Source: Sisyra terminalis
Taxonomy: Eukaryota; Arthropoda; Insecta; Neuroptera; Sisyridae
Length of the DNA: 64,000 bases
Assembly: GCA_958496175.1 (NCBI GenBank)
Contig: OY292275.1
Location: 39,819,701 to 39,883,700 of the forward strand
Reading direction: 5' to 3'
Below, piece after piece: positions 48,113-59,951 of this stretch (position 1 is its first letter; each line of letters begins with the position of its first letter). A program made the translations under genes and the position numbers. The notes under the pieces were generated by a model. It was given only the letters and a program-made list of their open reading frames with translations. It was not told where the DNA came from and made no database searches.

Positions 48113-48575
48113 ATCAAGTATGTGTTGTATATATATAAAGGTTTATATTTCAAAGAGGCAATTTTTTAAAATTTAAATTGAATTTACTGTGTTTTTTATC
48201 AGTTCAACTAAAAATATTTTTACAGATTATTTTCTAACTTTAAATTACTTTTCCAATGATATATAACTCACCGGTCTAGTGTTAAAATTTATGTTTTCAT
48301 CCCTTGGGAATACCTTCCCTTATTATTTTTTTGGAATGATAAGTAGCCTATAGTCTGTGGGAAATTATGTTGTATCTTAATACCAAATTTCATTAAATTC
48401 GGTTGTTCCGTTCTTTAGTTAAATCGGGACACACAGACAGACAGACAGACAGACAAAAATTTTAAAAATGTTAAATTTGGAATAAGGGCCTCTTGAAACA
48501 AATATTTACCCTAAAATTGGGTTCAAAATCGAAATGTACAGACAGATGTAAGAATTTTATATATTAGTATAGATT

Positions 48576-51500
48576 GTAAATTTCCATCCTTCTATATAAA
48601 TCCTTTTACCCTGAATATATAACAATAAATTTTCATTAAAGTATAAATATTTTCTTTTCGTATGATAAATAGCTTGAACCTGGTGGGAAGTAAACGTAAA
48701 TACTTCCGGACTGTTAAGGGTAAACGAATCAAAGAGGAAATTAGGACAGAATTTTATAAAATGAGAATTAAGTTAAAGATCAAAATGTCAAGCAAACCAC
48801 CGAGCTAAATCTGTTGCGTTGTTGTATTCTGTTTTTTGTCCTGTAATGTTAAAATATGAACTCTAAATAAGTGATTACCAATGTGGTGCCGGCCTAAAAA
48901 AAATATTAATGGACATTATCATCAATGTAATAATTCTATAAAGAATGAATAAGAAATAAATTAACAAAGACTAAAATATGAGACAAAAATGCAATGTCTT
49001 GGTATGCCTTGGTTACATAATGAGAAGCGATAAATTTCAATGGCTCCAACATATTCTGAATAAATATTTATTATTGATTCCAAGTCTGTAGATTATATTC
49101 AGTTTGGAACTACAACAAATAGAAAATATTCTTAAAAGCTTTGAGGCTTACTATCTGAAACAGTTTTCTAAAAGTTTTTGTATCGTGTACTGGCAATGAA
49201 AAATTGATCTTTTTCGATAACTACAAAGGATCATAATCAGGAGTCATCAGAAGTCATCATATGGTGGATTATATATATCAAATGGTGGATTCCGATTTAA
49301 ATTCGGACCGCCAACCGCTTTTGAAGTGACCTTAAATAAACTAAAACTTGCACTACTGAGTACCTATGTAATTTAATGAAATGAATCCCATGCTCCATTT
49401 TTACTGCAACCAATTTGACAACGAACGATTTTACACTTTGAGAACTGCAATTAATTCAAGGAAAAAATGTGTTATAGTTCAATATGTCAAAATGTTAAAA
49501 AATACTATTTAAGTATTTTTGTATATTTCATTCGTTTATTAGATAAAATATTTTTTTTTAAATTTAGTTTTTTAGTAGCACAAGCCAGATACTAAGGATT
49601 GAAAAACAGACGAAAAATTCTATCCAAAGGAAAGTTATCCCTTCTAATTTGTTCAAAACTAATTACATAAAATAAACGAAATTTATTAAATGACCTTAAA
49701 TTTGTTTGTATCCAACCTAATTTAATAAGTTGATAATCACAAAACGTGAATAACATATTCAAATTTGGTGAGCAAGAAAAGATATAAAATGATACAGTAG
49801 TAAATGCAAATTTCGAAGAAAAAATAATTTAATGAAGCTTTCCTATACATTAATAATTCAGGAAATAATTCTTTGAAGCGAACATAAGATCTCATATTCT
49901 TAGAATTTACTTGCCTGGTAGTGATATTAAATTTTAAAAATTAATACTCAAATGGATCTATAGTCTATACTTATCATGGAAACAGAAGACGTTACGTATT
50001 TTTTATATTATCTTTCCCTCTTAAATAAATTTCATCAAATTAATCTCATTTTAAAAATAATATAATATAATATATTTTATCGCATCAACTCATAATCAAT
50101 TACAAAATCTTCAAAGCGAAACTAATAACATTAAATTCAACATTAAGCTAACAAGTAAATGAAATACAGCTTTATTGATTATAATTCCTGTAATGCAGCT
50201 ATTGTTTGATAATAAACGCTAATTGTTAATTATAAATTTAAATTCGTTTGCATTGGCTATTCTCCATGTTGGCAAACGTTAACTGCTTAGTATTTATTGC
50301 ATTGTATGATTTACTTCAATAATAAATAAATAACAAAATTGTTCTGTCAACAATTTTCTCATCGCCAGTGCCAACAATAATTGTATATTTTGACAACCCA
50401 GAAGTGCCAAGAGGACCAATGAGTGGGTTTCATATTCATATAAATCAAAATATCTCTCTGTCTACAATGCGATGAAACTGCTTAAATATATGTAGATATT
50501 TTATCAATTGTGCCATCAACATTTATGAATATCACATTAATAATAAAATGAAGTTAAATCCTAATTGAACCTCGAATGAGGCTTTCCATTACACGTTATC
50601 AATTATGGTAGTTGCACTAATAATAATATAATTTATTTCAATGCGCAATAATATAAGCTTAACACAATACATGAGTGTTAGAAATATTTAATTGGTTCAT
50701 ATAATTTATTTAAACAAACCTCAATTATAGTTCATACATTGTTTTCTTATAGTTGCGTTAAAAATATTTGTTTTTTGCATTAGAATTCGTAATCAGCTTT
50801 GAATGTGACTATTAGCTTTACAAAACCAATAACAATTGATTTAGTCAGGAACTGTAAACAGTACATACGAATAAGCGGTTTCTGTACAGAGAGCTCTCAA
50901 ATAAGTAAACACCTTATTTCAAATTGACTTCAACAACCCTTATTTACATTACTATTGGAGTCAAACTTTTAAATAAATATCAAACTTTGCAACAAAATAA
51001 TGCTAATTTGATGATGTTTTATTTTTAATTTGCAAAAGTTTCGAACTATAATTCGAACTATTTTGCATTTAAATTAAATACAAAATAACGGTCTATGTTA
51101 TTTATTGGGCCAACACAATGGTCTTATTTGGCTATTTTGAACAAATTTCATTAAGAATTTCTGTTCCAAAGTGGGAATTACAAACGAATGGATAATGAAT
51201 TTAATTTCACGATATCAAAAAGCAGATGTTAACGTATTCAGCGTCGCAAAGCCCTTTGGCTAACATTTCTGATTATCAATTAGAATGGAATGATAAAGGA
51301 ACTATTCTATGAATTTCAATGAAAGCTAGGATAGATTCATGAATATTTGGTATTTTTTTAAAAAAATCAACTTTATTAAACTGTAGAATACGAAAACGTA
51401 ATTTTTTATTCAACATTTTGTGGTACTTTCTTAATTACGGTTCAAAGTACTTAAGGAGAAATGAAAAGAAAAGTAAATGCTAGTCAGAGAAATCTGCTGT

Positions 51501-51811
51501 GCGTAGGAGTAGGATCATTGAGGAATAAAATTATTTAATTTTCAAAGGGATAGTCTCTTAGAAGTATAGACTTGCTAACAAGTAATGGCGTTGTAGATGT
51601 AGCATGTTGGGTTTTCTCTTGCAAAATCCTTTGCACTATTAACCAAATACAACGTCTAGGGATAACTATGATTCCTTTCCAGTGTTAAATTTAATCTTAT
51701 AACATTTTAACGACGTTAAAAATAATTAGTTTGTTTTTATTTTTTTTTTCTGAATGGTAATATTCGTTGCAGCTAAATCCCAATACTTGCAATTAACACT
51801 AAAACCAATTC
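48576..51811. other. AT-rich DNA without recognised genes
   Basis: No gene or repeat was recognised. The part at 50200-50750 has many TAAT cores, but that is expected in AT-rich DNA and no conserved-element claim can be made without alignment. Confidence 0.5.
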
Positions 51812-51872
51812 CAAGCGTTTCGATGTCTCCAAACCTACCTTGATTAGTAGCGCATATGAAACGTTGAACAAA
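51812..51872. repeat. Inverted pair of decayed hammerhead-like motifs
   Basis: On the minus side ATCAAGG...GACATCGAAACG, and on the plus side CTTGATTAG...ATATGAAACGTTGAAC, meet tail to tail at CCTTGAT/ATCAAGG. The plus half shares GAAACGTTGAACAAA with the 43.2-kb element. The pairing regions are poor, so activity is not expected. Confidence 0.3.
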
Positions 51873-53547
51873 TATTATATTGATATATTAAACAAATTTT
51901 TACATGAATTCATTTTAATTCTTTAGATCTATTAAGTCTTTTACAAGAGAATACCGATAACTTTCCATTTTCATCGATTATTCAACGTTTAATTTTTTTT
52001 TATTTTATTTCAAACAAGTTTCAGAAGTTATAATGAAAAAGGGAAATTTTCTTAGAAAAGTCAGTTTCGGGAAGGGGGAGTCCCACACTGGTGGAGTTTT
52101 TGGCTGCAATCATTTTTGGGACTTTATCTATCGAAAATAATTGGCTTTATATGTACTTTTTGGTGAGTTCGCTTATAAATTTCACTTCCACAACTATATA
52201 ATAATATGGCTATGTGTTTCAAAAGATTTTTTGTTAAATTTGGTTAAATTTTAATTATAAATTCTTCTAGATTACAGCATAATAGACGAAACACTGTAGG
52301 TACTTGTGTTTCTAGACATAATATGCTTATGGTATAATGGTTTCAAAAAAAAAATTTCATTGTTGTTAAAATGACATTTTCCAATCTGTTCCTCCTCTGG
52401 AAGTAAAAAAGCAATACACCAACTCAAATATTCCATTTAATTAAAATATAACATGTTTTCTAGTAAATATACTATTAATATTAGTTTAACTTTTAACCAG
52501 TTGATATTTACCAAAAATGGAGTAAAACAAGTATATATTTTTTTTCTAAAATATGGAATTTTTTTAGTTTGAATTATTTTCGGTATTTTTTTGAGAAATA
52601 TCAACAAGGTTTATACTTGTGCTTTAAAAGAAATTTAGCTTCTTTTTTTTATTACAACTACTTGGAGAAAGTATGCAGCCAGTAGCGACAAGACTAAAAA
52701 TTTTTGGCTCCACTTTAGCGCCCTCTTGTGAAAGTGCGTTGCACATAAAATCTTCCTTTTTGGGAACTTATATATAAGTATATATTTGTGCTTACAAAAT
52801 AATCAAAGCTTTAATTTTTAGTAAGTGTTATAAATTCAAAAGTAACTTTGTCTATCTGTTGCTCTTTCACGCCCAAAGTGCTGAACCGATTTCGATTTAA
52901 TTTGGTACAAAGGTAGATTAGATCATATAAAAGCGCATTAATTATTTTTATTGTGAAAAAACCATAAAGGGATTGAAATAAGAGATGAATGTTTCTACGG
53001 GAGTTTGTGAATTATTATTTTAAAGATAAAATACTTAAATTTTGTATCGATGCATTTAATAAGAAATAAGTAAACATTTATCTATCATTTTTGATATTTC
53101 GACCTATATGGATGTGAAAGAGGAGAAAAAAATGCGTAAGGAAATTAAAACAAATCTATATTTTTTTACTACAATTATCAGAAAGATGTTAATATTAAGA
53201 AAATGTTCACGATATAAGTGTAGAAAAATCAAATGCTTTAACATTTGCCGATATCAGTGAAACTCTAAAATAGTAATTACTTTATTGTAGTTATTAGTTG
53301 AATAATCCCTTATTTTATCAAAATCGTTTAAAGCTTATATAATTTTAGCGTTCAAGGTGAGAGAGCTTTTCGTTATAATCATTGCGACATATGAACTTTA
53401 AAACCCTCAAAAATTGTGAAAGAAATACAAAAGTGATATTGTGTTTTATATTTTGTACGTACTAAAAGAACACAATGCGAATCAATTATACAATGATTTA
53501 ATTTACAATGGGAACTAAGCTACATAGGGATCATAATAATAATAATA
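51873..53547. other. AT-rich DNA with one LINE-tail fragment
   Basis: Apart from the fragment at 52846-52925, nothing is recognisable. A small GC-richer patch lies at about 52670-52750. Confidence 0.5.
52846..52925 (-). repeat. LINE-tail fragment, reverse orientation
   Basis: On the minus strand it reads TACCAAATTAAATCGAAATC, then GGTTCAGC and GCGTGAAAGAGCAACAGA. This is the same phrase as TACCAAATTTCATTAAATTC...ACACAGACAGAC at 48390-48450 and a very common string in insect genomes. Confidence 0.5.
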
Positions 53548-53768
53548 GGTAAACGTATCAATGTATGTCGGCGAATACAAAGAACAAAGATGGTAAACAT
53601 AAATGTGTGAATAAAAACAATCATTGCCTCAAATTTGAACTAACTGATTGTTGTTACGGTTTCTAGTGTCATTGTAATTTCATTCAATTGCCAATTTTTA
53701 TCGTTTGTCAGTTGTGCCAGTGTTGGGCTTAGAATATTTCACGGGAAGTTACTAATAACTGTTATTGG
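53548..53768 (+). repeat. Dispersed repeat, copy B
   Basis: Partner of 30215-30434 in the same orientation, with shared strings through TATTTCACGGGAAGTTACTAA. It ends 22 bp before the start of the Helitron helicase relic. Confidence 0.7.
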
Positions 53769-53790
53769 AAAAAAATTATATCATTTTGAG

Positions 53791-54070
53791 ATGAGCAAGC
53801 TACAAAGAATTGAGAAAGTTTGTAGTGATTTATTACATGTATGAGATAATGATATTGCTTCTTTAAAACGAAAAATTACGAAGGTAGTCTCACTTTTGAA
53901 CCCAGAACAAAGATTAATTTTAGATCAAGATATTCTAAAAATTGAAAATGGCGAAGATGATGTGTTCTTTTTGAATGCCCTAAGAGGTACTATTAAATCT
54001 TTTTTCATTTACTATTAGATCAAATTTAGAAAAATAAAGGATTTGAACGCGAACAAAGTCACAACTAAAA
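53791..54070 (+). pseudogene. Helitron PIF1-like helicase relic
   Basis: From ATG 53791 the frame reads 17 codons, has TGA at 53842-53844, then runs open to TAG at 54016-54018. It includes SLLNPEQRLILDQ, a spacer and DVFFLNALRGTIKSFF. This matches the start of Helitron PIF1 helicases, LNxEQR..D..L followed by Walker A FFLDAPGGTGKTFL. In the relic the Walker A P-loop is damaged: Ala-Leu-Arg-Gly-Thr-Ile-Lys-Ser in place of Ala-Pro-Gly-Gly-Thr-Gly-Lys-Thr. After the second stop, IKFRKIKD may continue the alignment. The Rep domain and the rest of the helicase are missing. Confidence 0.6.
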
Positions 54071-55903
54071 ATAAGTAATTTCATAATTCAACAAAGTATT
54101 TGTTCCATTCACGATTTAGAGTTATTGGTTTCCGTAAGTTTTCATCTTACACAACCAATTCTAAAAGCAAAATTATTTCAAAAACGAGTCAAAGGAAATT
54201 AAAATAAATCAAAATAAATAAAAAATATTTAAAATTTGATATAATACAAGGCAGCAAAATTACAAAACATTTTTGAAAGTTTTTCAATCAATTTTAGTTC
54301 AGAAATGTTTTATATCTTTTATATAGTTATTTTTAAAATAAACAAAATTGTTATTAAAAAAGTAAGTTTTTCGAATGGTTTTTTCATGTTATTTTTTTAA
54401 TAAAAAGTATTAATAATTTAAACTTATATCTTGTTTTCTTGACATTTTGTTTTATCTTAAATCTCTTTTATCTCAAGAGCCTGATGTAAGCGTTTGTTTC
54501 TTCAAGAGTACATGTTTCATTATTGCTACATTTTTTATTTAACTTTTGAGATCTTTTATCTGTTAAAAGTTTAATATTTTATAACTTAGAGCTTTTGTTC
54601 GTGCATTGCTGAGCAACGTAATTTTCGAAAACATTTTGTTCTTGCAAAAGTGAAGAATCAACAAGTAAATGTTGTTGCAAAAAGAAAACCAAAAGTTCTG
54701 TTTATGGTAAAAGTTTATCGTAAACAGTGTGATAAAATCTTAAGCGCTACACTTAGACGATCGATAATTTTATGGATACATCGACAAATAAAATGTGAAT
54801 AACACTTATCGTCAATTTATGGATCAGAAAATTAGTATTTCAGTTTTACCTATAGATACATATATAATACGTACATAATACATACACACATATCTTTTGT
54901 TTTAAAAATATATGTGTAGAGATTTGTACACGTTAAGCTTTACAACTACTTTAATTGCGAACATTTCTCTTTCATTCCTTTTTCGTAATATGAAACCATA
55001 GAATGATTGTGTGGTTGTATGATATAAGCTCATAATCCGGGTATAAGAGCAAAAACTTTGTGAAACACTAATATCATCTGTTGTGGTTACCAAATAAACA
55101 TCTAACATTTGAAAAGATAGATAATATGTTTCCATACATTGATCTTAATCTGGATTAGAGATAAAATAGAAATAGCCATATTTACCCTCCTTGCAATAAT
55201 ATTTTTTTAAGAAAACGCTGACTTATTTAAATGTCAATGTTTTTAGTCTGTTGAACTTATTGTATGATTACATATGTATGATAAATTCCACTCTCGTTGC
55301 AAGTACAAACGTAATAAAATAAAGCAAAAAAGCATTTAATATTATTTTCTTTGATGATTTTGTAAATGAAACAAAAGTAATAATAATAAAGTAATATTTT
55401 ATCAGTATTAAAAACACAACTGTTTCACAACAAAGAAAAGATGATATGGTTACGAGAGACTAACTATCAAGGAAAAACATAAAAACAAAATTGGCGTATA
55501 GAAATGACTAAAACACATTTTTTTTAATGCTTACTTAAACGAGAAAAATATATTGTTTAAAATTTAGTGTAACGTAATTGTTTGAATTAAACAATTTAAT
55601 TTATTATTATCTCTGATTTAAATCAATTCATTTAAGCGTATAACCAATTTCACTCCGCCCGAAAAATTTTACAACATGAACCGAAATTTCAGTAATTTAA
55701 ACTCTAGAATCAAAGTTAAAGTTTCTTATCAGGAATCGAATTAAATATGAACACCATAATTTGATAAAACGTTTTAAAATAACTTTGGAGAATCTAATGT
55801 ACATACAACAGTCCACTTAAAGAAAGCCAAAGGTTACAAAAGACAAACTTCTACGATTTAGGGCCCAGAACTGATTATAGGTGTACCGCTGTACACTAGT
55901 ATA
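54071..55903. other. AT-rich DNA without recognised genes
   Basis: No coding or repeat feature could be supported. Confidence 0.5.
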
Positions 55904-56432
55904 AAAGTATATAAAAAACAATGTGTGTAAAGTTTGAAAGCGTTGAAAATTTTTCTAATGTACCTGAGGAGATTTGAATTTTAAATGACGAAATGCATGT
56001 GTGCATATATTTTGCCAAGTTGTCGCTTATTTATTTCTCATACTCGCGATATTAGTGGGAAAAATTTAAAGTTTGACACATATATTGTACATATTGTGAC
56101 GTTCAAAACAAAATATTTGTTGATTTTTCTGACAATAATTCCTATAATCACACGCTTTGCAAAGACAGTTTTGATTTCCATTTTTGAAGACTTTTCCAAT
56201 GAAAATTATTCCTAATAAAATCTACAAAAATATATTTTGAACTTCATTGTACAAATATGTACAATATGTGTGCCGAATTTTAGGTTTTTCTCACCAATAT
56301 AATAAGTATGAGAAATAATTAAGCGAAATTTTGGAAAAATTCATGCTTTTAGCCATTAAAACTTCAAACCTCCTTGGCACCATCATTTTTTTAACGCTTT
56401 CAAACTTTAAACACATTTCTTTTGTATACCTT
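55904..56432. mobile_element. Foldback element with arms of about 225 bp
   Basis: The left arm (55904 to about 56130) and the reverse complement of the right arm (about 56214-56432) align over their full length. Shared blocks include AAAGTTTGAAAGCGTT, TTATTTCTCATACT, CACATATTGTACATAT-like text and GTTCAAAA. Identity is perhaps 75 percent by eye. A spacer of about 85 bp separates them. The 76-codon frame at 55985-56215 is inside the arm and has no motif. The transcript would form a long imperfect hairpin. Confidence 0.65.
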
Positions 56433-58110
56433 AAGCTTGTTTTTACATGGAGGATTTAGAATTTCATACGTGACCCAGAAGCTGCTTTCTATGTGCTTTA
56501 AAAAATAAAAAATAAATATTATAATAAACTAAAGCGAAAAGTGACACAAAATCATGAAAATTTCTAAAATGTACAGAAAAAACACAACCTTTTTAAAATA
56601 CTGCAGTTATACATGAGAAAGCAAACTCATTAGTTATTATCAATCAACCAATATTGTCAATGTTAATGATAGTATTTTAAAAAAATATGTAGATTAATTG
56701 TTTTACCAACAGAGTTCGATTTACTTTTACTTTCTAAATAGGTATTGTACTGTATTTATATTCAATTTTAAAATTAACCATTTAATTAAGCATTAAATAT
56801 TATGAAAACCCGGTTCATTTACAGCTTCGATTACATTTTTATGAATTTATTATTACAATTGATTTTTTTTTCAAACCAATAAGGAATACTAAACAGTTCT
56901 ATTTTTGAATTTGGCCTTTAGGGGTATTTTATTTATGCAAACTATTGAATTTGCATTTAATTGCATAAATCCATATCTACTAAAACCATATTTGAAGCTG
57001 TTATTATCATATGGTAATGTTTTAAGCCTCCTCTTCATTATATTACAGCACTCAATAGTAGGTATAGATAAGTGAAATTTGTTCGAAATATGAAAACTAC
57101 CTTTCTACTTAAAAATCATTTATAACTTCTGCATTAAGTCAACTAAAACTACATAACATGAAAGTACTATCTTAGCATTCAAAAGGGTCAAGGGTTAAGA
57201 ATGGTAAATGGGTCTCGGAAAAATATTTTAACGATACTTCGTAGGTACTAATAAAATACTTTGATCATTTAAATTTCAGTTCTTTATCTAAATTAATTTT
57301 TCCCAAAAGAATTTACTTAACCGACTGATCCAAAATTTTTAAATGTTTAAGGGGTTGATAGTATTTTTCTAATAAAAATTAACTATTTCAATGTTTAATA
57401 AAATATATAAAAAATAATATTTTTGAAAGTTTTAAATGAATATAAGATAAAAATAATAACAATTATTCGAACTCAAAAAAAATATTAGAGAAATATTAAG
57501 GATATCTTACCTACACACATAGGTCCTTAAATCATTTAAATTGAAAAATTGATTTTTTCACAAAAATCTCAATTAACAATTGAATTGAAACCAACCCTAT
57601 TGACCCTATGATTTCTTATGTTCAGAATTCAATAAAATTTCACTTACTTGAATAAAAAAAAATGGTGCCTTGATTAATTGAACACTATTTTAAACAACCA
57701 CTTGAATCACTTTTTGATTTTTAATCAAATGAAATCAAATAATTCAGAACAAATAAATTATGATAACGTTTAGCATTGTACTAATATCTGATGACAGTAC
57801 ATACGCTTCACAATGCAAGACGCTATTAGCCAATGAGATTGCGAGATTTCGAGATGTTCATTTGTTTTGATTGTTGAAACTTTGAAAATTTGACTAGACC
57901 ACACCCCTAGAGTATGTGCAATGTGCTTATTAGGTTAAACTTAGGAGTAATGGACTAAAAGCGCGGAAGTGGTTTTTATTTATTTTTATTCACTATGTAA
58001 TACACTTTTAAAAAAATCTGAGAATAATGGAATATTATAATGAATAGATAGTATATAAAACTTAAAAAAATATTTTTCCGAGTTGTAATCAATAATTTTA
58101 AAGTAAGAGA
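56433..58110. other. AT-rich DNA without recognised genes
   Basis: No coding or repeat feature could be supported before the poly(A)-like tail of the LINE at 58111. Confidence 0.5.
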
Positions 58111-59420
58111 TTTTTTTTATTTTTTTTATTTTATTTTATTTAAAGTCACTGTTTAACATCTTGGTCATTAATGACTAAAATAATTTACATGTTACAATTG
58201 GTAATACATGTTCAGTTCTAATAAATAATAGTTAACAATTCTAATAAATGATAATAATTAACAAATTCTATTATATGATAATAATATAATAAATTCTAAT
58301 AGTAAACTAGGCTTATAAGTATGTTTTTGTACTTTATATTGTATCAAATAATTTAGTTTTTTTTTAGGAATTCTATAGTCTTTTTAATCCCTTCTTCTGT
58401 ATTGAGGCACTCTTTCATCGTTGTCGGCATGCCAGTCGCGCTCCTCTGACAATTGTATGCCCCACACTCTATCAGGACATGTTTAACGGTCAGATCTTGA
58501 TCGCAATGACTGCATTTTGGCTTTTGTTCCTTATTGATGTAGTGGATATGTGTCAGGTTAGTGTGCCCAATACGCAACCTAGTTATGGTAGTCTGCTCCT
58601 TCCTGGTTGCTACCGATGGACATTTCTCTTGGGTGGCTGAGTCCCTCACCGTAGCTAATTTTTGCGGTGTATTTCTCCACATACTGTCCCAGGTTTTTTG
58701 GACTTTACTCCTGACTAACCTCTTCCAGTCTTCTAATTCCAGCTCGTGATCATCGATCAGTTCTTCGGTGGTTGCCCTTTTTGCCGCTTCGTCAGCTTGC
58801 TCGTTGCCATCTATCCCTTGATGTCCGGGGATCCAAATCAACTTTATTTGGTAATTGCTTTTGAGCATGTGGTCTATTTTTTTTGTATGTTAATTATTAT
58901 TTTATTTTTATTATGCCGATTTTTTAAAGCGTTAAGGGTTGATAGTGAGTCCGAATAAATGACTGACGGTTTCTTTTGTGGCTTTTTTTCGATTGTTTCT
59001 AAGCATTTCATTATTGCTCCGGCTTCGCAGTTGAAGATTGAGGTTCCGTCTTTCAGCCTGTGTGAAATTTCTTGGTTGTTTGTTATGATGGCACATCCCG
59101 ATTTTCCGTTTAGTACCGATCCATCAGTGAAGAATTCCTGGTATTCTTGGTGTCTGTTCCTGATTTCCATAAATAGTTTAACAAAAAGTACAGGAGGTGT
59201 AGTTCCGATTGGATATTCGGCTAAGGAAGTATCTATCGGTGGGATCCAGGATTCCCACGGTGGTCGTTGATTGTCGAGTTGTGAGTAACCCTTTGGTACC
59301 TCTAACCCTATTTCCCTTTCATATTTTATTATTCAAGGCTTCAATGGTTGGTGGTGTTGGGGCTCACTTTCATTATTAATATTAGTCGCTTGGTCTTTAC
59401 TGCAGCTTTCCCTAGCTGGG
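58111..59420 (-). mobile_element. 5'-truncated LINE (I/R1/LOA-like, RNase H-bearing)
   Basis: Read on the minus strand, coding sequence for a linker, RNase H and a C-terminal zinc knuckle is followed by an AT-rich 3' UTR. The UTR ends in an A-rich tail, seen as a T run with spaced A at 58111-58145. Most of reverse transcriptase, the endonuclease and ORF1 are absent, as expected after 5' truncation or later disruption. The upstream limit is uncertain because the BEL/Pao element begins close by, between 59421 and 59622. Confidence 0.7.
58353..59330 (-). pseudogene. LINE ORF2 3' part: RNase H and zinc knuckle
   Basis: The upstream frame reads PPWESWIPPIDTSL and PVLFVKLF, then the RNase H domain: FTDGSV (first Asp), CEAGAIMKCLE (Glu) and YSDSLSTLNAL (second Asp). 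A one-base slip in an eight-base A run near 58870 then shifts the frame. The second part continues IKLIWIPGHQGIDGNEQADE, with the last acidic residue and His, a basic linker, RLRIGHTNLTH and the zinc knuckle CSHCDQDLTVKHVLIEC, ending in TAA at 58353. All RNase H catalytic residues are present. An upstream in-frame TGA near 59325 is a further lesion. The domain order fits I-clade-type LINEs. It is not functional as it stands. Confidence 0.75.
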
Positions 59421-59621
59421 TTGTTAGGATCATGCTTAGTTCTAGCTGCATATTTTAGTGTTCACATGCAATGTGTCTTGTCTCAAATTCGGCATTTGTG
59501 CAAAATTCAAGATCTCAAATTTTCCATCGTTTCAAACCTGCATGTGAGCATAATTCATCTCGTCGGTTACCGGGAAACAGCGGCGGATGCAGAATTCTGC
59601 TAACGTGTCATCTTGGCCAGG
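59421..59621. other. GC-richer segment of unclear origin between LINE and LTR
   Basis: It is open for long stretches on both strands. The minus strand shows EFCIRRCFPVTDEMNYAHMQ with two stops, which I cannot match to a family. TGTTAGGATC at 59421 is an alternative LTR start, in which case this stretch would be the outer part of the BEL/Pao LTR. Confidence 0.35.
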
Positions 59622-59804
59622 TGTTGGATCATCGTGTGAACGAGCCAGATCATCGGTACTCACAATTGCCCCATATAAAATATATGATTAGCTCAGCTAA
59701 TAATTTTGTATATATAGATGTGTAAATTTTGTAATAATTCGGCTTTTCACAATAAAGCAACTAGAGATAATCTTGTTTCATTGTTGTGTGGCCAAACTCC
59801 TTCA

Positions 59805-59951
59805 GCTAACTTTCTAAGACACTGGACATCAGGGTATCGTGAGTCTGCGAACCCAGTTAGCTTTCCTTACAATACATTCTTCCTTTGGCTAACTTTCTAA
59901 GACACCGGACATCGGGGTATCGTGAGTCTGCGAGCCCGGTTAGCCTTCCAG
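59805..59951 (+). repeat. 83-bp tandem duplication inside LTR
   Basis: GCTAACTTTCTAAGACAC begins at 59805 and again at 59888. The copies share GGACATC, GGGTATCGTGAGTCTGCGA and CCCRGTTAGC with few differences. The second unit diverges at its 3' end into the short repeats that follow. Confidence 0.85.

Larger units (their letters stand above)
46134..48575 (+). mobile_element. Composite insect LINE-tail element (RTE-like)
   Basis: It opens with TACTAGCTGATCCCCGCG and GACTTCGTCTGCG. It closes with ACCAAATTTCATTAAATTCG, a (CAGA)n run at 48429-48454 and TATTAGTATAGAT. This head-and-tail pair is very familiar from insect genomes, probably the 3' part of an RTE-like LINE, though I cannot fix the clade. 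Inside, two diverged copies of one segment occur at about 47023-47135 and 47705-47820 (GATTGTTTATT...CTCTTTTAG...GGAATT), so it is nested or duplicated. No open enzyme frame remains. Confidence 0.5.

Noticed and set aside
50200..50750. Cluster of TAAT cores as a homeodomain enhancer
   Set aside because: Such cores are expected at this base composition; no comparison is available.
57786..57815. CTGATGACAGT as hammerhead core
   Set aside because: No GAAA or closing stem downstream.
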